This document shows, one piece after another, positions 1-11,239 of a stretch of 64,000 nucleotides of DNA (position 1 is its first letter; the number at the start of each line of letters is the position of its first letter). A model generated the notes under the pieces. The model was not told the origin of the DNA. It saw only the letters and a list, made by a program, of their open reading frames with translations, and searched no databases. The stretch lies in contig NC_088300.1 of assembly GCF_032854445.1 (NCBI RefSeq), positions 24,163,608 through 24,227,607 of the forward strand. The letters are read 5' to 3'. The DNA comes from Liolophura sinensis (Eukaryota; Mollusca; Polyplacophora; Chitonida; Chitonidae). The position numbers and the translations under genes were made by a program.

Positions 1-2510
1 ATCCTCTTGTTGTTGTTTTGACAGATTGGCCCGAGGTCATACAAACATTCGGTCTTCGGCCTATTTGGGGTAATTGTCGCCTTGTGCAAAATTTTATTGC
101 AATTGTGGCAGTAAACATTTGCATTTTTTTCATCCACGTTGTTATAGAATTTGCGTTGATTAATTGTCGCCTTGTTCATGGTTTGATAAGGTTTACTTTT
201 TTTCACTTTCGCTAAGATAATGGATTGCTACAGTACGGAACCATTGCTTTCTGCTGTGAAAAACAGCATTTTACAGGAATGACGAGTATCGATATGTTAA
301 ATTGTCTATTTCTTCTCGCATGTTTCGATACATTTCCTCGAAAACCTGCATCTAATTTTAATGGTTGGGTAGTTGATAACACGAAGAACCGCTGACTCCC
401 CATCCCCTCACGGTTTCGTTTGGGATGACATCATTACGTGACAGCCACGGAGTACGGTGCTAGACACAACCGTATTGATTTCCCACAGCGTTGAGGGCTA
501 GTGTTACTCTCAGCAGTGTACAACAGCAACTGACACCGACCGCAATTTCTAAGATGGCATACCTGTCTTCAGAGATGTGTGGCTCGACTCCACTCAAGAT
601 CAGTAAACACTGATACCTCAGACATTGTTTTCTCCTGGGGGTAATAGAACTGTGGTGAGGATGCTGTCGAGCACTTCAGGGATCCAGGGTGTCTCAAAAC
701 AAATGAGTCCTTTGTACTGTGATAGAGACAGTAAAAAACCGACTCCGACGATCTTGACAGCTTCTTAAAACAAGTTTTCCTGAACAGACGGATCGAAGTA
801 TAACGAGCTCTTGCAAAAGAAATGTAAAGTTCTTGACTTCACTACTTTATTTGGAAACCAGGAGTGTGTGTCAAAATACAGAATAGTGTCGAAAGAAGAT
901 ACATGCTTGAGATTTTATGCTAGTGTCTAAGTAATGGTCTTAAAACGTAGATAAAAAACATGATAGAAAATAAAATTTCACACTTTCCAGCTACTCTCAA
1001 AAGGAACTAATTTTTAACTTTTATGTCGCATTCAAAATTCAGAACAGTGTTTAAAGAAAATACACGCTTGAGATTTCATTCTGTGATAAAAACCGTTTAA
1101 AAGAACTGGAAGTGTCATGCATGTCCGAAGTCCATGACGAGATCATATATATGGTGTTGGAAAACGAAGACCAGGTAAAGTTCCAGCCCGTTGAGATTTG
1201 TAGAGTTTGTTATATCAGTACTGCCTGAATTCTTTCAGATTGAGAAAAGGCAAAGAGGCAGCGCAAATGTGATACCGTAATTCATATGTATTGTATGATA
1301 ACCAGTGAGATGTAACGGTAAAGGCTGTGGGGAAATCATTTATGGTGAATTAGAAATTCTCATTGTCGATGCTTTTGTGAATTTTTCCATGACCAAAGCT
1401 GCTGGATGTAAGTCCACGGAACAGGAATGGTCCGTATAGTAGACAGAAGGACGAACATGTAAGCCATTGTTTTATGAATGTTTTCAACCTTGCTCTGTTA
1501 AACAACATACACTCTGGTGATCAGATACCTACGGGTTGTGTCCAGTGAGAGATTGGCACCATCCACATATACAGAAGTTTTTACTGTAGTGATAGAGAGA
1601 AGGAAATCCTTTAAATGATAAAGTAAATATGTGGCAAGAATAACTGATCAAAAAAAAGTTGATGGATGAAGGTTCATTTATTTGTTATCTTTGGACTGGT
1701 ATAGTAACGTACATAAGACCATAAGAAGCCATTTCTCTGCCGCAACTGACAGATGGTAATCTTACAAAGGATGTGACAGGAGCAAATATTTCAGAAATGT
1801 TTATATAGAGAAAAAGATTTGTCTTGGTATCTTGACACACATCAAACCAAAACAAATCATTTCAATGTAGCGGCGTGTTTTACAGGATTGTTATTGAAAT
1901 CGCGGCATAAGTAAAAATCTGCCAAAAGTCATGGAAACTGAGACAAATAATTGAGGTTAACAACCTTTTTTTCAAAAATCCCTATTATTTTTGATGAGCT
2001 GGTCAAATATGGCACATTCGACTACTTTTTATTTCAATATTTGCTGCATGCCAAATCGCTTCTGTCATTTAAAGTGACATGATTTATAAGGATCCAATCA
2101 AAGTGAAGGGAACGGCTTAGATGTGTATGGGTTATTTTCAATAGTTAACGTTTTTGTTGCCGACTGAAAACAAAAAAGTTTTTGGATTTAGTGATGGACC
2201 GGCCCCAATAAATAAGGTATACTATAGTCTTGAAGACAAAGATAATATGACGCGCCGAAAATTGGACCACCGGGGTTTACCACCCCTGGTTGTAAAGTGA
2301 GAAGTATTGTGGTAGAAAATGAGCCAGTGACGATAGAGAAATGGCACAAAATGCATTTCCTAATACGTTCTGGTTTATATTGCTTTATCAGCCAGGTAAT
2401 ATTTGATGGTTAGGACCTAATGACCTAATGAGAGGGCTCAAGGTTTCAACGTTCAATAACACTATATTCATGAGTACATATTCAGTTCTTGGAGACGCCA
2501 TAACTACATT
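1..2510. other. non-coding stretch before the first minisatellite
   Basis: No open frame in this stretch exceeds about 65 codons and none resembles a known protein. Base composition is AT-rich with scattered short A and T runs. It lies beyond the 3' end of the minus-strand TMEM151-like gene, so it is probably intergenic. I see no RNA gene, clear transposon or tandem repeat here. Confidence 0.5.
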
Positions 2511-2932
2511 GTTACTCCCTTTATTGGAGTCTTCTTTTGTTAAAATCTCCCCTTACTGGAATCTTTTTTTGTTAAAATCTCCCTTTATTGGAGTCTTCCT
2601 ATGTTAGAATCTCCCTTTATTGGAGTCTTCCTTTGTTAAAATCTCCCTTTATTGGAGTCTTCCTTTGTTAAAATCACATTTTATTGGAATCTTCTTTTGT
2701 CAAAATCTCCCCTTATTAGAGTCTTCCTTTGTTAAAATCTCCCTTTACTGGAGTCTTCCTATGTTAAAATCTCCCTTTATTGGAGTCTTCCTTTGTTAAA
2801 ATCACCTTTCATTGGAATCTTCTTTTGTCAAAATCTCACCTTATTGGAGTCTTCCTTTGTAAAAATCTCCCTTTATGGGATTCTTCCTGTGTTAAAATCT
2901 CCCATACTGGAGTCTTCCTTTGTTAAAATCCC
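2511..2932. repeat. 32-bp minisatellite, about 13 copies
   Basis: A head-to-tail array whose unit reads roughly ctttattggagtcttcc followed by tttgttaaaatctcc. Copies differ by point changes (for example attgg/actgg, cttcctttg/cttcttttg) and a few single-base indels. The array is pyrimidine-rich on the plus strand. It lies downstream of the TMEM151-like gene and just beyond its likely poly(A) signal. No coding potential is seen. Confidence 0.9.
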
Positions 2933-3059
2933 CTAACTCCCACCACCCCATTGAATGAATGAATGATTATGGCTTAACGTCATCTCGGTACTGGAATATT
3001 AAAACATTGGAATATTAAAACATACATCAAAGAGTAATCCATCATATTATAAATGTATA

Positions 3060-3065
3060 TTTATT
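3060..3065 (-). other. candidate poly(A) signal of the TMEM151-like gene
   Basis: The plus strand reads tttatt, which is AATAAA on the minus strand. This is the first canonical signal downstream of the stop codon at 3774-3776 and would give a 3' UTR of about 0.7 kb. A weaker ATTAAA variant occurs earlier, at 3396-3401. Inference only; transcript ends would settle which is used. Confidence 0.4.
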
Positions 3066-3773
3066 GACAATGGCTGGAAATATTAATCAGTTGGCACGGT
3101 TATCATCACAACTCCATAATACTGTTATCAATTACAAGTCACCCTCGTGTGTCGGTGTATCAGTCAGTGAGAACAAATGTGCAGTCCCTTATCCTCAATC
3201 GGAGGCCCTGATGCTGGGATAGTAAAGAAAGTGTAATACAACCGAATAATTTCCCTTGATTGAAATATATGTACAGAATCTCTTTCCAATTCACTCTTAT
3301 TTGACCAAAGAAAAGCGCCTCAGATTCTGGCACTGTCTTAACGTATTTTAAGTCAGATGCCCAAAAATTCGGTATCAGAATTTTACAGTATATATTTTAA
3401 TGTCCAAACAAAAAAAAATGCTTTTTTGAATTGATTGAAAACATTGCTATCACTGTATTACGCTTTCTTTAACATTGTATATGATCCAAAGAAGACATGC
3501 TTAACATTTGATTAAACATGGGATTGGTTTCCAAGTCAGGCCATATACATTCTGGTTAGCAGAAAACCAACATGGATCTCTGGTCATCCCATCTGAAGAC
3601 AACAGAAAAACTGAATCTTCCACATCACTTCTGGGTTTTCCACTTTAGTCGGAATTTTTTGAATGTGATCAAAGAAAAGAAGACTTGGTGATGAAACTAT
3701 GATGTTTCAGCTTGCCGAGCTCTATCACAAAATGAATCATACGTTTCTTATTTGAACGCTGGAACACCATTTG

Positions 3774-5510
3774 TTACAAAGATGTTTCCATGCATTCTAA
3801 AGTTTTGTAGTGTCTCCTTGGTCTTTGGTTAATTGCAGTTTGTTCTTCCTCATTACCTGCTTCCTCCCGTCTAGCCGATCGGGGGATTCTTTGCATCCAG
3901 AGGGCGTCCTCATAACGAGGCGGAGGGTCTTCCGGTGAGGAAATGACCATCTCTACTTCCCGCGTGGCGGAGTGATATCTCACGTGTGTCTCTCTTTGAC
4001 TGGACAATGGAGGGCTTGATGAAGATGGTCTGGGGGTGGACGAAGTAGGGTCATGCGCACTCGGGTGTTCGTTCCTAACCCTGGCGACACGAGATGAAAT
4101 CGGAAGTGGTGGCGTAAGCATGCATACATTGTCATACTCAGGAGATGACAGTGAACCTAGTGTTATTTGATGAATATCAGGGGTACTATGCGAGCTTCGC
4201 CATCTCTTTTTCCGTTTCCATTTTTTTCTGCCACCCCTTCTGCCCTGCGTGGGAGTGTCGAACCCATCGGGAAAACTACCCGGGTTATAATGTGAGCTAT
4301 AGTTTTGAGCTGATCGACTGACAGTGAAGTATCTGTTGTGTATGCAGCCAGTCTGTACATCACCGTTTACCATCAGCCCGTGGATGTAGCCATTGCTCTG
4401 CGTCGGCGTTAGGAAGCTGCTGAAGGTGATGCTGCGAGGAGTGGATCGGAACGGCATCGGTGTTATATTGCCATTGGCATCCTGCATTGTTCGTGGATAC
4501 ACGGAGGAGTCCATGAGCAGCGCCTCAGAATAACTGGGTACCATCGTGTAATTATTCCTAATGTGCATCTCTAGCTCCGAACTTCCCATTGTGCTCACTC
4601 TAGACATTGTACCTGGGCCGTAGAGCGGATCAATGTAATTTGTGCCAAACAACTTGTGTATATGATAATGAACGTAGGCGGTCTTGTATTCAATGATAAC
4701 ACGCAATGGCCAGGATAACAGCAGAAATGAAGCAATCCAGAAAATTATATGAGACACGTACCATGGTAGATGATCTGGGTCGGCGAAGGCAATGACGTAA
4801 TCCTTAAAACTGACGTTGAGCAAGTCCATTCCTTCGCGAGTCTCCATATAATCGTCGCGTCGTTCGTGAGTCTGGAAAAAGTCAGCACGCTGATCCTCAA
4901 ATTCGTTCTCCGCATCGTAATTCGCGAAGGAAAACGCCTTTGAGAACTTTATTTTTGTTGCCGGGTAGTTCTCCAGGCCTGATAGGTGTTTTGAAATATC
5001 CTTGACACCACAGCTGTTAAAGTTGAAAGCTGATCCTGCCGTGTGTGTGTTGACTCTCTCGTAATACACCTGGGTTGTGGTAAAGGCGTCGCCATTACGG
5101 TACCTCGTCACCTGCCGAGTTCTGCGTACGTAATGGTAGCACACTGCCTTCCACCATATCACGGGTAAAGCCTCGCGCATGATCTGAATCCGTTCATACA
5201 CCGTATTGGCGTCTATTTTGTAATGAAGTTCAATGCGGGTATGGCTGTGCCAACATTCGACCAAGTACACCAAATATAACATAATCACAAATGCCACAGG
5301 AATGTAAACGTATCCATCATCACAAGGGCTTGCTTGGTTCACCCTAGTCATAGGGACCTGATAGAAACTGACAACTACCCGCGACACGACGGCCAGACGA
5401 CACCAGGCGATGGCGGCGAGACACCCGTAAATGAGCAGAGACAGTATCAAACATTTCCAGTGGGTGTCTCTTCTCATTGACCCACAGAACGACTGCTTTA
5501 TCGGCTCCTG
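3774..5510 (-). CDS. TMEM151: TMEM151-family transmembrane protein, 3' coding exon (partial gene)
   Basis: This 578-codon reading frame recalls vertebrate TMEM151A/B along its length. Numbering residues from the in-frame ATG at 5534, hydrophobic segments lie at about 27-50, 75-95 and 261-282. Family-like stretches include HWKCLILSLLIYGC, YIPVAFVIMLYLVYLVECWH, WWKAVCYHYVRRTRQVTRYR and FADPDHLPWYVSH. A region around VPSYSEALLMD (residues 332-342) also matches the family as I recall it. The cytoplasmic tail has a lysine/arginine-rich cluster (431-447), a PPxY motif (PPRY, 538-541) and the C-terminal tetrapeptide ETSL, a class I PDZ-ligand pattern. The Met at 5534 lies in intron: an excellent acceptor (poly-T tract then ccag) precedes CAG at 5510, where family similarity begins. 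The first coding exon is therefore missing and the exon begins in phase 0. Molecular function of the family is poorly defined; the protein is expected in membranes. Confidence 0.93.
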   Translation of the reverse strand, partial: QEPIKQSFCGSMRRDTHWKCLILSLLIYGCLAAIAWCRLAVVSRVVVSFYQVPMTRVNQASPCDDGYVYIPVAFVIMLYLVYLVECWHSHTRIELHYKIDANTVYERIQIMREALPVIWWKAVCYHYVRRTRQVTRYRNGDAFTTTQVYYERVNTHTAGSAFNFNSCGVKDISKHLSGLENYPATKIKFSKAFSFANYDAENEFEDQRADFFQTHERRDDYMETREGMDLLNVSFKDYVIAFADPDHLPWYVSHIIFWIASFLLLSWPLRVIIEYKTAYVHYHIHKLFGTNYIDPLYGPGTMSRVSTMGSSELEMHIRNNYTMVPSYSEALLMDSSVYPRTMQDANGNITPMPFRSTPRSITFSSFLTPTQSNGYIHGLMVNGDVQTGCIHNRYFTVSRSAQNYSSHYNPGSFPDGFDTPTQGRRGGRKKWKRKKRWRSSHSTPDIHQITLGSLSSPEYDNVCMLTPPLPISSRVARVRNEHPSAHDPTSSTPRPSSSSPPLSSQRETHVRYHSATREVEMVISSPEDPPPRYEDALWMQRIPRSARREEAGNEEEQTAINQRPRRHYKTLECMETSL

Positions 5511-5530
5511 CTGGAAAAACATAAAAAAAT
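5511..5530 (-). other. splice acceptor at the 5' edge of the TMEM151-like exon
   Basis: Read on the minus strand, the sequence is a T-rich tract ending in tttttccag, followed directly by CAGGAGCCG of the exon. The AG is complementary to positions 5511-5512. In the reading frame the exon starts on a codon boundary. The apparent upstream start codons at 5534 and 5538 lie within this intronic tract and are unlikely to be used. Confidence 0.8.
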
Positions 5531-5629
5531 ACATACATTAATACTTATACCATGACCCATGGTTTTTGTTTTCCGTACCATTTTGTTTTAGTTAAGGCTT
5601 TATTTCAACTATATATAGATCTAGATATG

Positions 5630-5985
5630 CAAAACTGGCTCACAAATATGACATATTTTGACATCTCTTTGACATCTTTTGACATTAATATGTAGAATTT
5701 GAAACACAAATATGACACATTTTAACGTACATAAAGGGGATTGGTACACACAAATATGACACATTTTGACGGAATTCAGTAGAATTGGTACACACATATA
5801 TGACACATTTTGACGTACAAAAGGAGAATTGGTACACACAACTATGACACATTATGACGTACAAAAGCAGAACTGGTACACACAAATATAACACATTTTG
5901 ACGTACAAAAGTAGAATTGGTACACACAAATATAACACATTTTGACTTACATAAGTAAAATTGGCACACGTAAATATGACTGATG
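5630..5985. repeat. 44-bp minisatellite, about 8 copies
   Basis: The array repeats a unit with the segments acacattttgacgtacaaa, agtagaattggtac and acacaaatatg. The marker ttggtacac recurs at 5741, 5785, 5829, 5873, 5917 and 5961, an exact 44-bp spacing. Edge copies are more diverged. It sits about 120 bp upstream of the TMEM151-like exon, so it should be inside that gene's first intron. Because 44 is not a multiple of 3, the short cysteine-rich minus-strand frames here are artefacts. Confidence 0.92.
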
Positions 5986-5989
5986 TGAC

Positions 5990-8900
5990 AAACAATCAAA
6001 CAATTATACATTTTGAGTTAAAATAACAAGACAGGTTTAAACCTACGACCATTTTACTGTTAAAGAAATATTTTTGAAAAAGAGGGAAATAAGATTAAAA
6101 AGACGTGTGAATTGACAATTAATACTACAGCGGATTCGGTTGAGATATTGTAATATTGTTTTATTTTATGGATAACCTTGTGCAAATTCTACACATACGC
6201 AGTATCCTCTAAGCACATAAGTAATTTTTTTAATAGCTCTTGATCCGAAGACCTCTTTAGAAAGTCTTTCTAATCCTCAATTCACAATAATCCATGACTC
6301 CCGATTCCGGAATAAACCTCTGAACAGGCCGATGACCTTTCCCGTGATATGTGCTGACCTAGATATAAAATCAGATTTTACCTCAGCTCATTGTCCAAAG
6401 ACCTATACACCTTATGCATATACCATATAATTTTCTTTATTAATCGTTCACACCTGTAATTCCCAATGTTTTCATGTAAACCGCTTTCTGACCTGTATCG
6501 TCATACCATGTGACCTCGGTTTGGCATAGGTTTTTAACCTCTCCTTGCTAGGAGTGTTTAGCTTGGCAACAGCTACTTGTGACTCCACAGAGGAATTCCT
6601 CGTAATACGTGCCAAAACTGTTTAACACCGTGACTCTAAGTCTCCCTATGTCTCCCGGAGGATTCGCCTTGTCCGAGAAGCCGTCAAATAAAACCTTATT
6701 AACTGTTACCATGTTATTCCCACGGCAGAACCCAACCTTATTAGCTGTTGCTATGCTAGTCCCTAAGCGCGGACCAATCATTCTAAAGTTCACGGGTTTT
6801 TGCTGATAATTCCCCGTCCACTCGACACCACGAGGTTAGATCTACCAGTTAACACTACGACCGAATGTATTTTGTATTCGTCAAAGAGTCATTCATCTGT
6901 AAAACAAGAGTGTTTGAGAAAAGCATCTGGGTAACGCTCTATGTCGTCATTTGAATAAATCTACGCATACATCCATAAAAACTTAGATGTCAATAAAGCT
7001 TAAATTATTCACTGTCAGCGGAGGTAGTGTCTCATTACATCGCCTAGCATTTCGGCAGATACAAGATATACGAGAGACTCTGAAGTCCAGTCAAAAAACC
7101 ATTGGGATTCTGCGAGTAAAATTTCAGGTGTACAAGCAGCCGTATATCTGGTCGGGTTGTCTCAATCACCGAAATCAATCTGGCTGTACCCAGATTGTCA
7201 CAAAACGTTGGGTTAAGGGTCCAGTACACATAAAGAGCCTGTTGTTAACGCTGACTCGCAAATTCCAACCCGATACTATAAGGTCCTCTTATAGCGCTCC
7301 ACGCGTGGCCACCTCTCTGGAAGTTTATCGAATTATAGCGCTGTGGTCTTTGTAGCCAGCAGACGGCCGAGATTGAAATGGCTCTGTGATTTGAATCCGA
7401 GCGTTCTTCGGTAGATTATCCCGTGTGTGATTTAAGGGTGTCTGTGTGTGCCGGGTAGATTGTCACCATCTAGACAGAGAGGGCAGGGTCGGGCTCTCCA
7501 AGCCTGGCTTATCTCTGCGCACAAGTGCTAAGATGTATTCCCTAATCCAATAATACTTCAACGACGACACGCACCCAATCACACCTACTTCAAAGAAATT
7601 AATTTAGATGAGATTGGATTTTATAATACTGTTGAATGGGCGGGGTAATGCATTATAGACAAGTCAGCATTTAGACCCTTGTAGCAATTTGGTTAAAATT
7701 ATCTGCTGAGCCGATGCTACAGGACAGACCCATAAAGCTCTGTATTTTATAGAAAATCCATACTGCTGATGGCGGAGAGAAGGATGGAAGGAGGCAAATT
7801 GAGAAACCCTGCTTTCGTCTCCATTCAGCAGAGTAATGATAGTAACAGAACTTGGTGGATCAGGCGTGTTTGTAGTCGTACACAAACGATTATTCGAGAA
7901 GAAATCTTCACAGAAAGACAGATATGTGTTCGTGAACTTAGGCAATCGTTACGAAATCATTATTCGCACTATATACTGGAGAAAGAAACAAGTTCCTTAG
8001 AAATGGTCTTGAGAACAGTGTCACTTAAGCGTATAGATCTCGGCACGCAGACATGAGTGCGACGATCACTTTCTCACCCAAAACTTTTGATTCAGTAAAA
8101 TTTAAATTTATGGAACAAACATGGATTCTGCGTTCTTTGTGAGGGACAAATGTTTTGGTTGTTAAAGCAGACAATTAGTTCCTGGTACTGAAATGTCCGT
8201 AAGTATCATTGTGTTCGGATCGTGCCGTTGCCAAGGCATCGGTTGTCTAGATGTCACGTGCGGCTTAGTCTGAGGCCAGGTGAAGTCTGTGATTGAAATT
8301 GGCCGGTAAACCACATGCGGCTAGCCATGCAGGGCTTCTGCTATGAGTCAAACCGACCATTCCTATTCTCAAGGGAAAATCGCGGAGAGTTTGTGTCGAC
8401 CTGACATCTCCTCCAATTCTCGACCGATTCTTCCATAAATCCATTCGTTGACTTGATGTTAGATACAACCGTCGGACCATACGACATCTGCTATATCTGT
8501 CGCTTCTGAGATGCAGGAATAGAGTTTATATTTTCTCTAGTACTATTTACTTTGATAACCTAAATAGTCGTCTCGGAAAGAGTGATTTCAAATTCGGTAT
8601 TCTTTGTTGTGTTATTCATTTAATTGCCATTCTTCTGTGACTGGCTCCCGGATATGATTTCTGTGTTTAGACCAGCATCATAAACACCCGATGGAAGCTG
8701 CTCAATCTCATACATAGCTCTATGTTCTGTCATATTATGAATTCTGTCAGCGCTGTGAACAAACACGTTTCAGAAGAAATCTCAGAAGAGCTTCCGATTG
8801 TACATAAATTCATGTGATCCTCACCTAATATGACTAATAATTTCACATAAACATTTGTTTCGTACATAGTCCTTACTTTATGACGAACGCCTTGTGCTTG

Positions 8901-9435
8901 AGTTTGATCTGGAATTAAGTACAGTAAATTAAAAGGAAGTAAGTGATGAGGTTACCGAAAGCGTTCACGCGGAAGCTAAAGTTGAAAAAAAGTTGCTGGT
9001 TGCAGGTGATTTGAGTTTGTTTCCCTGTCACACACACGTTTCAATACGAAGCAATGTTTTTCGTCTCCTGCGAAGTTGTGTTTTTCGTCCCATTTAACAT
9101 GTTTTCTCTCCCAGCCACGTGGGAATTAGAAATGTCGTATAAGAGTAATGAGAAGAATACATGGCGTGTACAAAAGGGTAATGAGCAATGTTATAGATCT
9201 TTTGATTTCTCGAAAGACACAAGAGTGTTGATTGAAATAGAAGCAGGACTGCTCTGTCTTCGTGTCTACGCCTAACCTATACATCGCGAGTAATTAGGAT
9301 TGTTCAACCAGATATCATATGGTTGGAAATACGATGTGGTATGCCTACCAATGCCACAACCGTGTCACTGTGAACTGTTCCATCCTGAACACGTTTGGGT
9401 ATCACTTTAAGTCATGTGATCATGCCTAGAAAAAC
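5990..9435. other. non-coding stretch, probably partly TMEM151-like intron or 5' flank
   Basis: Open frames are at most about 122 codons and none shows domains or a plausible exon signature. The first exon of the minus-strand TMEM151-like gene should lie somewhere upstream (higher coordinates), but I could not identify it. No clear transposon or tandem array was seen between these limits. Confidence 0.4.
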
Positions 9436-9439
9436 GGCT

Positions 9440-9836
9440 ACAATATAAAAGCCTACAGCATAGAGAGTAAAACTAGAGCAGCGATGACAGGGTGATAGTT
9501 GGCAAATGGTCACACATAACTGGTGAAGGCGTACAGCATAGAGAGTATAACCAGATCACCGACCAAAGTGTAATATTTGGCAAATGGTCACACGTAACCG
9601 GTGAAGGCGTACAGCATAGACAGTATAACCTGATCAGCGACAACAGTGTGATAGTTGGCAAATGGTCACACGTAACCGTTGAAGGCGTACAGCATAGAGA
9701 GTGTAACCAGATTAGCAACGACAGTGTGGTAGTTGGCAAATGGTCACACGTAACCTGTAAAGACGTACAGTATAGAAAGTAAAACAGGAGCAGCGACGGC
9801 AGTATGAAATTTGGCAAATGGTCACACGTAACCTTT
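9440..9836. repeat. 78-bp minisatellite, about 5 copies
   Basis: The marker ggcaaatggtcacac recurs at 9501, 9579, 9657, 9735 and 9813, an exact 78-bp period. Each unit also carries gcgtacagcatagagagt and a gatcagcgacaacagtg-like segment. Since 78 is a multiple of 3, the array stays open for about 100 codons on both strands, which explains the repetitive frames there. No start context or protein similarity supports coding. Confidence 0.93.
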
Positions 9837-10509
9837 GGAATACGGCATCTTGTCAATTTCCCTTAGTCAGAGAAAGTTCCAACACTGTGAGACTTCAGGG
9901 TTCGTTTATTCGAAAGTGTATGAGCTACTACAGATTTTAAGTCATATTATATATTTAAAATTTTGGCGAAACTTAGCAGGTAAAGCAGTTGTCCATAGTC
10001 AAAGTATAACAGCAGAAGACTCAAGGATTATGGGGTAAAGTGCAAAATTAGAAACTTAAAGTGAAATCTGGTATTAAGTCTCAAGATGGGTTTGAACAAC
10101 CGGGCACTGATCACCTACAGGATGTCCGTTTGTTTTTTCATTTAGCTAAATGTAAATGTGTGTATTGTCTCAGCCCAAAGACAACTAACACAGACAAGGA
10201 TTTTTTCCTTAGGGAAATTTGTATCTGGTTAGACACAGTTCTTGACCTATTCATTATGAGGAAATGTGTGAGGCTGGAAGTGCTAGCCAGACAACTGAGT
10301 AACAACCTCTTCAGCCAACTACGCATCAACAGTCCAAATAATCCTTTTTACACTAGCTGTCCTCCTTGCCACACAACCACTCATATTAATAGGTTTTTTT
10401 CCAGGATAACAAGCTTATAAGCCTAGGGTACTCGACAGAATCGATGACAGGAAACCATTGTCTCTCAGTCTTGTAAGAAATAAGGAATGTTTTCGTCTTT
10501 ACATGACTC

Positions 10510-11238
10510 AGTGACAGAGTGTTAGGCTTCATCCAGCCGGCTTTGGTGCACACACTCAGTGACAGAGTGTTGGGCTTCATCCAGCCAGCTTTGTTGCACA
10601 CACTAAGTGACAAAATGTTGGGCTTCATCCAGCCGGCTTTGTTGCACACACTCAGTGACAGAGTGTTTGGCTTCATCCAGCCGGCTTTGGTGCACACACT
10701 CAGTGACAGAGTGTTGGGCTTCATCCAGCCAGCTTTGTTGCACACACTAAGTGACAAAATGTTGGGCTTCATCCAGCCGGCTTTGTTGCACAACACTCAG
10801 CGTCAGTGCTGGGCTTTATCAAGTCGGATTTGTTGCACACACTCAGTGACAAACTATTGGGTTTCATCCAGCCGGCTTTGTTGCACACACTAAGTGTCAG
10901 GGTGTTGGGCTTTATCAAGTCGGATTTGTTGCACACACTTAGTGACAGAGTGTTGGGCTTCATTCAGCCGTCTTCGTTGCACACACTCAGTTACAAAGTG
11001 TTGGGCTTCATCCAGCCGGCTTTGTTGCACCACACTTAGTGATAGAGTGTTGGGCTTCATCCAGCCGGCTTTGGTGCACACACTCAGTGACAGAGTGTTG
11101 GGCTTCATCCAGCCAGCTTTGTTGCACACACTAAGGGACAAAATGTTGGGCTTCATTCAGCCGGATTTGTTGCACACACTGGGTGACAGCGTGACAAAGT
11201 ATTGGGCTTCATCCAGCCGGCTTTGTTGTACACTGTAA
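10510..11238. repeat. 48-bp minisatellite with higher-order structure, about 15 copies
   Basis: The unit contains gttgggcttcatccagccgg followed by ctttgttgcacacactcagt. Period is 48 bp (for example 10525 to 10573). Variant units are ordered: a three-unit pattern (ccggctttggtg, ccagctttgttg with acaaaatg, ccggctttgttg) starts near 10545, repeats 144 bp later near 10689 and recurs in part near 11067. A tcaagtcggatt variant recurs 96 bp apart (10811 and 10907). A multiple-of-3 period keeps several frames open on both strands; this is not evidence of a gene. Confidence 0.95.
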
Positions 11239-11239
11239 T

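Noticed and set aside
5621-6011. Cysteine-rich minus-strand frames (CVYQ/MCHIC repeats)
   Set aside because: Derived from the 44-bp array; frame shifts every unit and there is no signal peptide or family match.
10386-11238. Repetitive open frames of 64-136 codons on both strands (AGWMKPNTLSLSVCNK-type)
   Set aside because: They are a 48-bp minisatellite read in frame; openness on both strands follows from the multiple-of-3 unit. No start, splice or domain evidence.
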